A DNA stretch of 64,000 bases from Candidatus Koribacter versatilis Ellin345. GTDB taxonomy: Bacteria; Acidobacteriota; Terriglobia; Terriglobales; Acidobacteriaceae. The notes beneath the pieces were generated by a model, which did no database searches, was not told where the DNA came from, and saw only the letters and a list, made by a program, of their open reading frames with translations. Position 1 is the first letter of the stretch, and each line of letters opens with the position of its first letter. The DNA is taken from positions 2,728,001-2,792,000 of the forward strand of contig NC_008009.1 of the NCBI RefSeq assembly GCF_000014005.1. Direction: 5' to 3'. The translations under genes were made by a program, and so were the position numbers. This document shows positions 56,235-64,000 of this stretch, one piece after another.

Positions 56235-59200
56235 CTACTGGTCTCGATCTTTATCGTTGCCGTAATCGAAGTCGTCCTCTTCCGGTTCCGGACCTTTCGA
56301 GATTTCCTTCTGTCCCGCTGCCTTTAATTGATCGTTCAGCTTTGGCAAGTCGGTCGCCAGCCACGCAGTCCACTGCTTATCGGTGGACGCGAACGTCTGC
56401 TCGAATTTTACGAGCGCGGCTTCTTGGTCCGGAGTAGGCGCTGCGTCAGCGCTCTGCAAGGCGTAGAGCACCGACCGGAAGCTTCCCTGGAGATGGCGCA
56501 GGCTCGTGGTGTCGGTGTCAATCGGAGTGCTGGATGCCCCATAACCGAGATCGGCAGGCCCTAGCACCGCGCTGAGATGCTGACGGAAAGGTTCAATCGG
56601 CGCTGATGTTGTCCCGAGTTGTTTTTCGATGGCCGTTCCCTTTGCCACCGCCGCGTTGAGCTTTGCAAGCACTTGGGCGGCGCGCTGCGAGACAGCGAAT
56701 TGACGCTGCAAATCCGCGGGCGTAGTTTTCACACGCGGATCCATGCGGATGGTGAACGGCTGCTTGTAAGTCTTCCCTGCAACGATTAGGACTGCGGAAT
56801 ATTCGCCTGGGAGCGCCCACGTGCCGGCGGCCTGGCGGTATCCGCCGCTCGCTCCGTTGAGTTCGTAATGCATGTCCCACACGAATCGATGCGCGCCTGC
56901 GTTAGTGGCCAGCGGCGTCGGAAGCTTCACCCAGAACGCGGGAAACACCAGGGTCTTCTCATCCGGCTGCTTGGGATTGTTTTCGCTGGAGAACTTGCGG
57001 ATGCTCGTGCCTTTGGCGTCGAAGATATTGAGTGTGATCGGGCCGGGAACGTCGGTCTTCAAGTAATAGTCGAAGATCGCGCCTGTCAGCGGATTTGTTC
57101 CGTGAGGAATTTCTGGTGGATAGGGCGTGGCTTCGTCGCCGCCAGGACGAGTGCGGGTGGCGACTTGCGGTTTGTAGAAGTGGGCGTCCTCTTCATTCGT
57201 CTGCGGCTTTAGCTCGCGAAGCGACGTGATGTTGTCCATCACGTAGAAGCCGCGGCCATGGGTCGCAACCACGATGTCGTCTCCGTGAATCGTGATGTCA
57301 CGCATGGAAACGGTTGGCAGGTTCTTCTGGAAGGACTGCCAGTGCTCGCCATCGTCGAAGCTCACCCACAGGCTCAATTCCGTGCCGGCAAATAGCAAGC
57401 CGGGGCGGACCAAGTCTTCACGAATGAAATTCACATAGCTATTGAAATTGCCGGCGATTTGCTGCCATGTCTTGCCGCCATCGCGGGTGCGATAGATGTA
57501 TGGCTTGTAGTCTTCCAGACGATGACGGTCCACTGCGGCGTAGGCGGTGTTCTTGTCGAAATGTGAGGCTTCGAGCGTAGCGACTTTGCTCCACGCCGTG
57601 ATTTCGGCGGGCGTGACGTTCTGCCAGTGTTTGCCGTCGTCGGTGGAGCGGTGGATGAGTCCGTCGTCGGTGCCAATCCAAAGTAAGTTGGCATCGAGGG
57701 GCGACGGCGCGATCGAATAGATGACGCCTTTGCGCGGCGAATCGAGGCCGTACTTCGCGGTGATGGGATCCAGGTTTGCGGGAACGCCAGGATTGTCGCG
57801 CGTGAGATCGGGACTGATGGCGGCCCATGACTTGCCACCGTTGTCGCTGCGGAAAAGCACCTGGTGGCTGAAGTAAAGCTTGTGTGGATCGGCAGGCGAG
57901 AAGACGAGAGGCAACGTCCAGGTTTGACGCCACGTTCCTTCGCGGCCGAGCGTGGGCGAGACGTCCTGGTCCTGGGAGAGGTCAGCCTGGTACTTCGAGA
58001 CCATGCCGCCGAAGACCGTGTTCGGATCGTTCGGATCGGGCGCAAGCATACCGCTTTCACCACCGACTTCCACGCCCTTCCAGTCGCGCTCAGTGATCGA
58101 CGAATATTTGCTTCGGCTCTTCACGGCGATGGCGCCGCTATCTTGCTGCGCTCCGTAAATCCAGTAGGGATACGAATTGTCAGTCGCTACGCGATAGATT
58201 TGCGCGGTCGGCTGGTTGTACCAGGAACTCCATGTTTCGCCCGCATTGAGCGAAACAACGGTGCCCTGGTCGCTGGCAACGATCATGCGCTTCCCGTCTT
58301 CGGGGGCGATCCATAGGCCGTGGTAGTCGTCTCCGCCGGGCGCGCCTTTGAAGGAGACGAATGACTTGCCCCCATCGGTGGAGCGGTACATCGAAGTGTT
58401 TGAGATGTAGACGAGATCGGGGTTCTTGGGATCGACCGCGATCACGCCGAAGTACCAGCCGCGTCCCCAGATGCGGCGCTCGTTGTCGAGCAACTGCCAT
58501 GTTGCACCGGCGTCGTCAGAGCGGTAGAGACCGCCCTGCTTCGCATCCACGATGGCATACACGCGATTGCGATCACTCGGCGCGATGGCGATGCCGATAC
58601 GTCCGAGGCCTTCCGTCGGCAATCCGTTCGTGAGTTGGGACCAGTGCGCGCCGCCGTCGGTGGATTTGTACAAGCCGCTTCCTGGACCGTTCGAGGCGGG
58701 GTAAACATTCCATGGCGGACGACGGGTTTGCCACATCGCGGCGTAGATGGTTTGGCTGTCCTGCGGATCGAAGGCGAGGTCAATGGCGCCGGTGTCGTCA
58801 TCTTTGAAGAGAATGGATTGCCAGTTCTGACCGCCGTCGGTGGACTTGAAAACGCCACGTTGTTTGTTCGCGCCGTAGGCATGGCCCAACGCGGCGACAT
58901 ACACGATGTTCGGATCTTTGGGATCAACGATCACGCGGCCGATTTGACGCGTGTCTTCAAGACCGATATGCGTCCAGGTCTTGCCGGCGTCGGCGGACTT
59001 GTACATACCGTTACCGTAGCTGATCTGCGAACGCATGTCGGCTTCGCCGCTGCCCACATAAATAACATCGGAATTCGATGGAGCGACGGCGATCGCGCCG
59101 ATGGAGCCAACAGGCTGGGAGTCCATGATGGGCTTCCATGTCACACCAGCATCCGTCGTCTTCCATACACCGCCGCCGACAGAGCCGAAGTAGAACACTG

Positions 59201-59399
59201 CAGGATTCCCCGGAACGCCGGTTGCGGAATCGCAGCGTCCACCACGGAAAGGGCCGACGAATCGCCATTGCAACTGTGAGAAGAGCGCGGGATCTACCTG
59301 TGCCGGCAGTAAGAAAGAGCAGAAGAAAAGAAGAATCCCCACTGCGGCGCTTGAGCGGAGCGCCGAATACTTTCGATCCAAGACATCCTCCAATTGCAT
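56235..59399 (-). CDS. very large exported BNR/VPS10-type beta-propeller protein
   Basis: 1054 residues from ATG 59399, with a hydrophobic signal (SSAAVGILLFFCSFLLPAQ). Two sortilin-like propellers are built from repeats of the form GVWKTTDAGVTWKPI, GMYKSADAGKTWTHIG, GVFKSTDGGQNW and LYKSTDGGAHWSQL. After about residue 740 comes an Ig-like/FlgD-like module (GPITLNIFDAKGTSIRKF) and a helical C-terminal domain ending in acidic EEDDFDYGNDKD. It belongs to the xyloglucanase-like/VPS10 group expanded in Acidobacteria and Bacteroidetes. Enzymatic activity is not evident. Confidence 0.9.
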   Translation of the reverse strand: MQLEDVLDRKYSALRSSAAVGILLFFCSFLLPAQVDPALFSQLQWRFVGPFRGGRCDSATGVPGNPAVFYFGSVGGGVWKTTDAGVTWKPIMDSQPVGSIGAIAVAPSNSDVIYVGSGEADMRSQISYGNGMYKSADAGKTWTHIGLEDTRQIGRVIVDPKDPNIVYVAALGHAYGANKQRGVFKSTDGGQNWQSILFKDDDTGAIDLAFDPQDSQTIYAAMWQTRRPPWNVYPASNGPGSGLYKSTDGGAHWSQLTNGLPTEGLGRIGIAIAPSDRNRVYAIVDAKQGGLYRSDDAGATWQLLDNERRIWGRGWYFGVIAVDPKNPDLVYISNTSMYRSTDGGKSFVSFKGAPGGDDYHGLWIAPEDGKRMIVASDQGTVVSLNAGETWSSWYNQPTAQIYRVATDNSYPYWIYGAQQDSGAIAVKSRSKYSSITERDWKGVEVGGESGMLAPDPNDPNTVFGGMVSKYQADLSQDQDVSPTLGREGTWRQTWTLPLVFSPADPHKLYFSHQVLFRSDNGGKSWAAISPDLTRDNPGVPANLDPITAKYGLDSPRKGVIYSIAPSPLDANLLWIGTDDGLIHRSTDDGKHWQNVTPAEITAWSKVATLEASHFDKNTAYAAVDRHRLEDYKPYIYRTRDGGKTWQQIAGNFNSYVNFIREDLVRPGLLFAGTELSLWVSFDDGEHWQSFQKNLPTVSMRDITIHGDDIVVATHGRGFYVMDNITSLRELKPQTNEEDAHFYKPQVATRTRPGGDEATPYPPEIPHGTNPLTGAIFDYYLKTDVPGPITLNIFDAKGTSIRKFSSENNPKQPDEKTLVFPAFWVKLPTPLATNAGAHRFVWDMHYELNGASGGYRQAAGTWALPGEYSAVLIVAGKTYKQPFTIRMDPRVKTTPADLQRQFAVSQRAAQVLAKLNAAVAKGTAIEKQLGTTSAPIEPFRQHLSAVLGPADLGYGASSTPIDTDTTSLRHLQGSFRSVLYALQSADAAPTPDQEAALVKFEQTFASTDKQWTAWLATDLPKLNDQLKAAGQKEISKGPEPEEDDFDYGNDKDRDQ

Positions 59400-59469
59400 C
59401 GAGGATACAACAACAAGGTCGGCATCGTTGCGCGGGCGACGTCCATCCAATGAGAGCAAGAGAGGATAA

Positions 59470-59955
59470 ATGACACTGAATCAAGAACTGCACAAGCAAT
59501 TGCTCGCGTTATTGAAGGGTGGCAATGCGCACGCGACACTCGACGAAGCGGTGAAAGACTTCCCCGCTGACAAACATGGAGTGAAGCCGCAAGGAGTGCC
59601 CTACTCGGCATGGCAGTTGTTGGAACACATCCGCATTGCGCAGCACGACATATTGCGCTTCAGCAAGAACCACGACGGCTCCTACAAGTCGCCGAAATGG
59701 CCGGAGGGTTACTGGCCGGAATCGCCCGAACCCCCGAATGCCGGAGCTTGGGAGAAAACGATCAAACAGATCAAGGCCGACCAGAAAGAGTTTGAAGAGT
59801 TGCTTGGCGATACGAAGACGAAGCTCGATGAACCATTTCCATGGGGCGATGGCCAGAATTTGCTACGCCAAGCGCTGCTGATTGCCGACCACAACGCTTA
59901 CCATCTTGGCGAGATCGTGGCCGTGAGGCGAATGCTCGGCGCGTGGCATGGCTAA
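59470..59955 (+). CDS. DinB-family protein, second copy
   Basis: 161 residues with the DinB metal site pattern: SAWQLLEHIRIAQHDILRF and ADHNAYHLGEIVAVRRML. AGAGAGG is 3 nt before the ATG. It is only distantly like the DinB at 12563. It is divergent from the BNR gene. Confidence 0.9.
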   Translation: MTLNQELHKQLLALLKGGNAHATLDEAVKDFPADKHGVKPQGVPYSAWQLLEHIRIAQHDILRFSKNHDGSYKSPKWPEGYWPESPEPPNAGAWEKTIKQIKADQKEFEELLGDTKTKLDEPFPWGDGQNLLRQALLIADHNAYHLGEIVAVRRMLGAWHG

Positions 59956-60032
59956 GGTTGCCTGTCACCTAGGTGCCGTTTTGAGACCACCTCGCAGCAG
60001 TGAAGCTCCATCGAAACTGTTCGGAGGAGCGT

Positions 60033-60419
60033 ATGAAATCACTCATCATTTCAGCAATTCTCGTGCTTGGCAGCACGGTAGCGATGGCACAGATGGCCTC
60101 GCCAGACCAGCGGCAGGCCGAGCACGAACAGGAACGCGCCAGCGGCATTCACGACCAGGTGGACGTGATCGCAGGCCCAACCGTGCAACAAGTGACGAAC
60201 CGGTCAGCGGTGTTGACGTGGCAGACAAACAAAGTAGCCGCGACGCGCGTCAATTACGGACTTGATCCAAACAACCTGTATCAGCACGCGTATCTTCCGG
60301 GCGGTTCCACCGAACACCAGGTCGCGCTACGTAACCTGCGTCCGCACACAACGTATTACTTCCTGGTGGAAAACACCTATGGACAGAATCGGCTGACGGG
60401 GACGTTCACCACGCAATAG
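60033..60419 (+). CDS. secreted fibronectin type III-like domain protein
   Basis: 128 residues from ATG 60033, fixed by GGAGGAG 3 nt upstream. After a signal peptide (MKSLIISAILVLGSTVAMAQ) comes a single FnIII/phosphatase-N-terminal-like module: GPTVQQVTNRSAVLTWQTNK, TRVNYGLDPNNLY, HQVALRNLRPHTTYYFLVEN. No catalytic domain follows. Function unknown. Confidence 0.82.
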   Translation: MKSLIISAILVLGSTVAMAQMASPDQRQAEHEQERASGIHDQVDVIAGPTVQQVTNRSAVLTWQTNKVAATRVNYGLDPNNLYQHAYLPGGSTEHQVALRNLRPHTTYYFLVENTYGQNRLTGTFTTQ

Positions 60420-61544
60420 TTAGACGGGTAATTCTTCCTGCTGCCATCCCGGCTCGATGACACGCGGTTCGGACGCGAGATCGAGTATGAGGTTCTCAAG
60501 GATGAGCCGTTTGCTAGGCGGATTCGAGCGCACGGCAAGGTCGGCCTTGGCGACGAGCCGGATGGCGCGGGTAAGTTCGCGGCGTGACTTGAAGCGTCGC
60601 GCCTGTCGAATAATGTCTTCCGCGGCGAAAGGAGGCACGCGGAAACCCTGCCACAACACCTGCCATAGAGCGCGCGAATCTCGGACATTGCGTTCGCTGA
60701 TCACCAGCATTTGACGGAAGGTCCGCGCCAGCATATAGAGGTGGCCGATCGCGGCCTCTTCGCCATCGCCGGTGGAGAGGATGGCGTCGAGGACTTGCAA
60801 CGCTTTCACGCGATCGTGCTGCGAGATGGCGTCGGTCAGTTCGTAGAGCGAGCGCTGCTTGGCAGCGAGGACCATGGTCTCGACATCGCCGAGGGTGATG
60901 CGCTTCTTTTCTCCGACATACAGAACAAGCTTCTCGAGTTCATTGGCGAGCAGCATCATGTCGCCACCAAGAGAATCCACAAGTTCTCGGGCGGCATCCT
61001 GCTCGAGCTTTACGCCCTGGTTCTGCGCGATTTGGAGCGCCCACTTTGCTGCTTCGTTATCTTCCACGCGCGCGAATTCAATCAGGCTGCACCAATCGCC
61101 GAGGGTCTCACGAATCTTCTCGTAGCGTTCTTTGTCCTGGTAATCCATCTTGCGAACGTCGGCCGGAATACTGATGTGGTCGGCGACGAAGATGATGAGC
61201 GCGTCAGGATTCGGGTTCTTGAAATAGTCTTCGATGGCGGCGAATTCGTCGTCGTGCTTGCCGCGGCCGTAGAGGTTCTTGGTGCCGCGCACGAAGAAGA
61301 CCTGGAATGGCGCCATGAGCGAAGGCGTACGGGCACGGTCGAGTACCTCGCCAATACCGGAGTCTGAAAGATCCATTTCGTACAGACTGAATTCGCGGAC
61401 GTCGGGTGGAACGAGGTGCGTGAGGATGGCGTCACGACACTGCTTGCGGAAGAACGCTTCGTCGCCGATGAACACGTAGCCAGCCTTCAGCTTGCGCTGT
61501 TCGACTTCGCTGACAAACCGCTCGGTGGGCGCGAAGCTCTTCAC
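60420..61544 (-). CDS. holA: DNA polymerase III delta subunit
   Basis: 374 residues, full length for HolA. The delta subunit opens the sliding clamp in the clamp loader. Visible features are YVFIGDEAFFRKQCRDAIL, a central AAA+-like fold without Walker motifs (LMAPFQVFFVRG, ALIIFVADHIS) and the family segment SLGGDMMLLANELEKLVLYVG plus GHLYMLARTFRQML. The start is a GTG sharing one base with the lptE stop. The lptE-holA order is conserved in many bacteria. Confidence 0.94.
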   Translation of the reverse strand: MKSFAPTERFVSEVEQRKLKAGYVFIGDEAFFRKQCRDAILTHLVPPDVREFSLYEMDLSDSGIGEVLDRARTPSLMAPFQVFFVRGTKNLYGRGKHDDEFAAIEDYFKNPNPDALIIFVADHISIPADVRKMDYQDKERYEKIRETLGDWCSLIEFARVEDNEAAKWALQIAQNQGVKLEQDAARELVDSLGGDMMLLANELEKLVLYVGEKKRITLGDVETMVLAAKQRSLYELTDAISQHDRVKALQVLDAILSTGDGEEAAIGHLYMLARTFRQMLVISERNVRDSRALWQVLWQGFRVPPFAAEDIIRQARRFKSRRELTRAIRLVAKADLAVRSNPPSKRLILENLILDLASEPRVIEPGWQQEELPV

Positions 61545-62071
61545 TAAAACGCCTCCAAAATATTGCTGACGAGTGTACGCGAAAAATCGCTGGCCATACG
61601 GTGCAACGCGACCGTGTCTTCTTCAAAGAAACTTAACGGATCCGCGGAAAGCTGGTACTGATCGCGGAACGTGTAGTTGTTATTTTCGAAGAGTACCTTG
61701 CCGTGGCGGTCCACGAATTTCACGGATGCAGTGACGGTCACGAGAGCGGTGGTGGCGCGACCGGTCTGCGAATCGTAGGTGGCCGGAGTGCTTTCCGTCG
61801 TCAGCACCTTGCCGGTGATGGTGGCATCGACGTCGTCGCTGGGAGAGCTCACAATCCGATACTTCGTGCGGCTCGACATCTCGTGGATGACAGCGTTCGT
61901 GATGATCTGCTCGATGTGGTAAGTCTTGGTCTGGTTCTCGAAGATAGGAATCGAGATGGTCTTTACGTCAGGCGGAATACGTACCGCTTTCCCGGCCTCG
62001 TGATAGCCGCAACCGGTGCTAAGCACTACCGCAAGGGCGATCGCGATCAGCGAGACGCGGAAAGCTGTCAC
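61544..62071 (-). CDS. lptE: LPS-assembly lipoprotein LptE
   Basis: 175 residues. The GTG at 62071 overlaps the upstream stop (GTGA) and begins a lipoprotein signal (VSLIAIALAVVLSTGCGYH, lipobox STGC). The mature part fits LptE: KTISIPIFENQTKTYHIEQII split at the helix, DDVDATITGKVL, FENNNYTFRDQYQLS and ALHRMASDFSRTLVSNILE. LptE plugs the LptD barrel that inserts LPS. Confidence 0.92.
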   Translation of the reverse strand: MTAFRVSLIAIALAVVLSTGCGYHEAGKAVRIPPDVKTISIPIFENQTKTYHIEQIITNAVIHEMSSRTKYRIVSSPSDDVDATITGKVLTTESTPATYDSQTGRATTALVTVTASVKFVDRHGKVLFENNNYTFRDQYQLSADPLSFFEEDTVALHRMASDFSRTLVSNILEAF

Positions 62072-63120
62072 TGCACCTGGCCTCGTGGACGGCTGGCGGC
62101 CATCAGTTCCGCGCACTCGACGGCGGAGGTCGAAGAGACGCGCAGGTTGTCGGACGTCGCCCAAATCCAGAAACCACTCTCCTTCAGCGGATCGCGCCGC
62201 ACATTCACCAGCACTTGTTCCTGTCCCGCCGCGCTCACGTTGTTGGGCGCTTCGGTCTCGGTTGCGAGCGTCACGTGCTCACCGCTTAGCGCCTCGCGCA
62301 ATTGGTCGAGCGTCGCGCCATCCGCCAATTCAATGTAAAGCGAAAAGCCGTGGCCGTGGAAGGTGGGCGTCTGCAACAGCATCAACGAAGGTACGGGGGC
62401 AGCGTTGCCGACAATCGCCTTAAAGTGGCGCAGAATGCGCTGTTCTGATTCGGCCAGCGAATGCACCGATCCTGCCCCGAAGCGGTCCACCATGTTGAAC
62501 GCGACTTGCGTGCCGAAAATCGTCATAGGAAGTTGCTGGAAGCTGAGCAAATTGATGGTCTGTTCGTGGAGTTCATCCATGCCGCGCTTCCCGCGTTCAG
62601 AGGCAGGCTCGAAGACAGTCGCAATCGCGTTGCGAATGGCGCCGGCCTTCTTTGCGCGGACAAGCAGCAATGCGAGCACCACCGCTGCGGGATGGGCGAC
62701 CACCACGGGATGTGTGGTGAGGCTCAGTTCCGCCGTGCCGAGTTCGTGCTCGATCCAAGGAGATCGCAGCTGCACACCGGGCTCGTTCTCGAGGGCATAA
62801 GAGAGATCGATAATCTCGCTGCCGGACTGCTTGGACTGCTTCCACGTCTTCTGCGTGAACTCGGGATCGCTCGCGAAGAAAGCGAAGTCAACGTTCGCGA
62901 GATGCTCGGGGACAAGACTCTGGATGAAGGTGGCTTCATCGCCAACCTGTTCAAGCTGGCCAAGGGACTCTTCGTCATCGAGCAGACGAACGTCCTGCGC
63001 TGGGAAATTGCGCTCGCTGAGGACCTCTTTAATTTCACGGCCCTTAAGGGTGGCAGCGCCGACAATGGCAACTCGAAACAGCATGCCCCAATTCGTATTT
63101 TCGTTTTTAGTTTTAGTCAT
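62068..63120 (-). CDS. aspartate-semialdehyde dehydrogenase-like protein lacking the catalytic Cys
   Basis: 350 residues from ATG 63120 (ATG 63084 at MLFRVAIVGAATLKG is an alternative). The fold is that of Asd (FRVAIVGAATLKG, DFAFFASDPEF, IIDLSYAL, ERGKRGMDELHEQTINLLS). The catalytic NPNCST motif is replaced by VAHPAAVV, and the catalytic Gln segment by VFEPASERG. It should not be a functional Asd. It resembles Usg-type paralogues. It sits between pssA and lptE in one operon. Confidence 0.85.
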   Translation of the reverse strand: MTKTKNENTNWGMLFRVAIVGAATLKGREIKEVLSERNFPAQDVRLLDDEESLGQLEQVGDEATFIQSLVPEHLANVDFAFFASDPEFTQKTWKQSKQSGSEIIDLSYALENEPGVQLRSPWIEHELGTAELSLTTHPVVVAHPAAVVLALLLVRAKKAGAIRNAIATVFEPASERGKRGMDELHEQTINLLSFQQLPMTIFGTQVAFNMVDRFGAGSVHSLAESEQRILRHFKAIVGNAAPVPSLMLLQTPTFHGHGFSLYIELADGATLDQLREALSGEHVTLATETEAPNNVSAAGQEQVLVNVRRDPLKESGFWIWATSDNLRVSSTSAVECAELMAASRPRGQVQ

Positions 63121-63133
63121 TCTTTGAGTGTTC

Positions 63134-63997
63134 TCAGTCGGCGTGTACAACCTGGTCGGGAGACGGCGGCGGCATTTGCGATCCGCGGCGGAAGCCATAG
63201 AAGAGCCGCGAGAAAATGCCCCAGAACATATACGTGATGGAAATGACGAACAGCGTCCAATCGGAGAACAAGATGATCATCGCAACCAGTGCGCACAGCA
63301 CAACAATGAGTCGCGCCGAGTGACGCTGGCGGAAATCCACGCCCTTGAAACTCGGGAAGCGCCAGCGGCTGACCATGAGGAATCCGAGCGTAAGAACGAA
63401 GAACGCCCAGATTAGCGCCATCCACCAGGACGCGATGGGATAGCCGTGCGCAAAGTGAACCACGGACGCGATGACGCCCGCACCGCCAGGTATCGGCATA
63501 CCGACAAAGTATTTCTTTCCTGGCCTGCCCGGGTTTGATGGCTGCGGATTCAATTGGATGTTGAAGCGTGCGAGACGGCAAGCGCCAGCGGCGAGGAACA
63601 GGAAGGTCACCACGGCGCCGAAGCGCATGAGCTTCCCTTGCAGAACCGTGTTGGCCATCGCCATGGCGTGGAAGCCCCACAGCCACGCGAGGATCGCGGG
63701 CGCCATGCCGAAGGTGATTACGTCGGCAAGCGAATCGAGTTCGCGGCCAAAATCGCTGGTGGTGTTGGTCATGCGCGCCACGCGGCCGTCGAGGCCGTCG
63801 AAGACGATCGCGAAGCCAATCGCGAGCGCAGCGAGATCGTAGTGCCGCGGATCACCCTGGTTGTTGGCAGCTTGAATCGCCTGGGAGATGGCGTAATAGC
63901 CCGCCGCGATGTTCACCGCGGTGAAGAGCGAAGGAAGGATGTACAGGCCCTTACGCAGCCGGCGTTGTCGGCCAGGATCGTCATCTTTACGACGCAT
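63134..63997 (-). CDS. pssA: CDP-diacylglycerol-serine O-phosphatidyltransferase
   Basis: 287 residues, probably complete, with the ATG 3 bp from the window end. PssA makes phosphatidylserine, the precursor of phosphatidylethanolamine. The CDP-alcohol phosphotransferase motif is intact (DGLDGRVARMTNTTSDFG, then ELDSLADVITFG), with about seven hydrophobic helices. The C-terminus is short and Pro-rich. The asd-like gene follows 13 bp downstream. A psd gene is expected upstream, outside the window. Confidence 0.94.
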   Translation of the reverse strand: MRRKDDDPGRQRRLRKGLYILPSLFTAVNIAAGYYAISQAIQAANNQGDPRHYDLAALAIGFAIVFDGLDGRVARMTNTTSDFGRELDSLADVITFGMAPAILAWLWGFHAMAMANTVLQGKLMRFGAVVTFLFLAAGACRLARFNIQLNPQPSNPGRPGKKYFVGMPIPGGAGVIASVVHFAHGYPIASWWMALIWAFFVLTLGFLMVSRWRFPSFKGVDFRQRHSARLIVVLCALVAMIILFSDWTLFVISITYMFWGIFSRLFYGFRRGSQMPPPSPDQVVHAD

Positions 63998-64000
63998 TGG

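Overview
The window reads as one continuous stretch of a GC-rich chromosome from a soil-type bacterium of the phylum Acidobacteriota, most like the Koribacter group (inference). The reasons are a hopanoid C-2 methylase (HpnP), which in Acidobacteria is known from that group; secreted BNR/sortilin-type beta-propeller proteins with choice-of-anchor-type repeats; a Ser/Thr kinase fused to TPRs; DUF4382 and DUF4230 proteins; and a diderm envelope gene set (lpxD, lpxL-type acyltransferase, lptE, lnt, CcmABCDE). No rRNA, tRNA, insertion sequence, prophage or CRISPR array was seen. Functions below are read from motifs and remembered family features, because no database search could be run.

Region 1 (1-3200, minus strand): cytochrome c maturation genes in transcription order ccmE, ccmA, ccmB, ccmC, ccmD, then a DUF3592 membrane protein that runs off the window. 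CcmE is the unusual CX3Y (Cys) type. Region 2 (3239-15701): isochorismatase-like hydrolase, thiC, a secreted discoidin/glycosidase-like protein, a PknB-type kinase with TPRs, a DUF4382 lipoprotein, DinB, DUF4230, a lone cyclic-nucleotide-binding domain, a GNAT enzyme and a DJ-1/PfpI protein. Region 3 (15889-20535): an RsbW-like ATPase and a 1321-residue secreted beta-propeller protein.

Region 4 (20765-25632): hopanoid tailoring locus with HpnJ (radical SAM, cyclitol ether side chain), two SMR/EamA half-transporters, HpnP (C-2 methylase) and a SAM methyltransferase. Region 5 (25708-35932): probable periplasmic sugar catabolism (DUF1080 3-keto-glycoside hydrolase-like protein and a Tat-exported Gfo/Idh/MocA oxidoreductase), GNAT, a TRIC-like channel, an S9 peptidase, a secreted pullulanase with a recognisable promoter and operator-like palindromes, and pterin dehydratase. 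Region 6 (36132-40705): glycine-zipper and SIMPL envelope proteins, then a 68-residue peptide gene with its own terminator followed by a B12-binding radical SAM enzyme. The last pair is the best candidate for an undescribed peptide-modification system in the window.

Region 7 (40702-52730, mostly minus): CoA-binding protein, HEAT-like protein, HD hydrolase, prfB with its programmed +1 frameshift, lnt, a RibD-like reductase, a DehI-like protein (plus strand), a MobB-like P-loop protein, lpxD, an LpxL-type acyltransferase, a SYLF protein, a strongly folded non-coding segment and a LuxR-family regulator with a degenerate receiver. Region 8 (52854-64000): small secreted and membrane proteins, a quinone oxidoreductase, a second HEAT-like paralogue, a very large BNR propeller, a second DinB, and an envelope/replication operon pssA, asd-like (catalytic Cys lost), lptE, holA.
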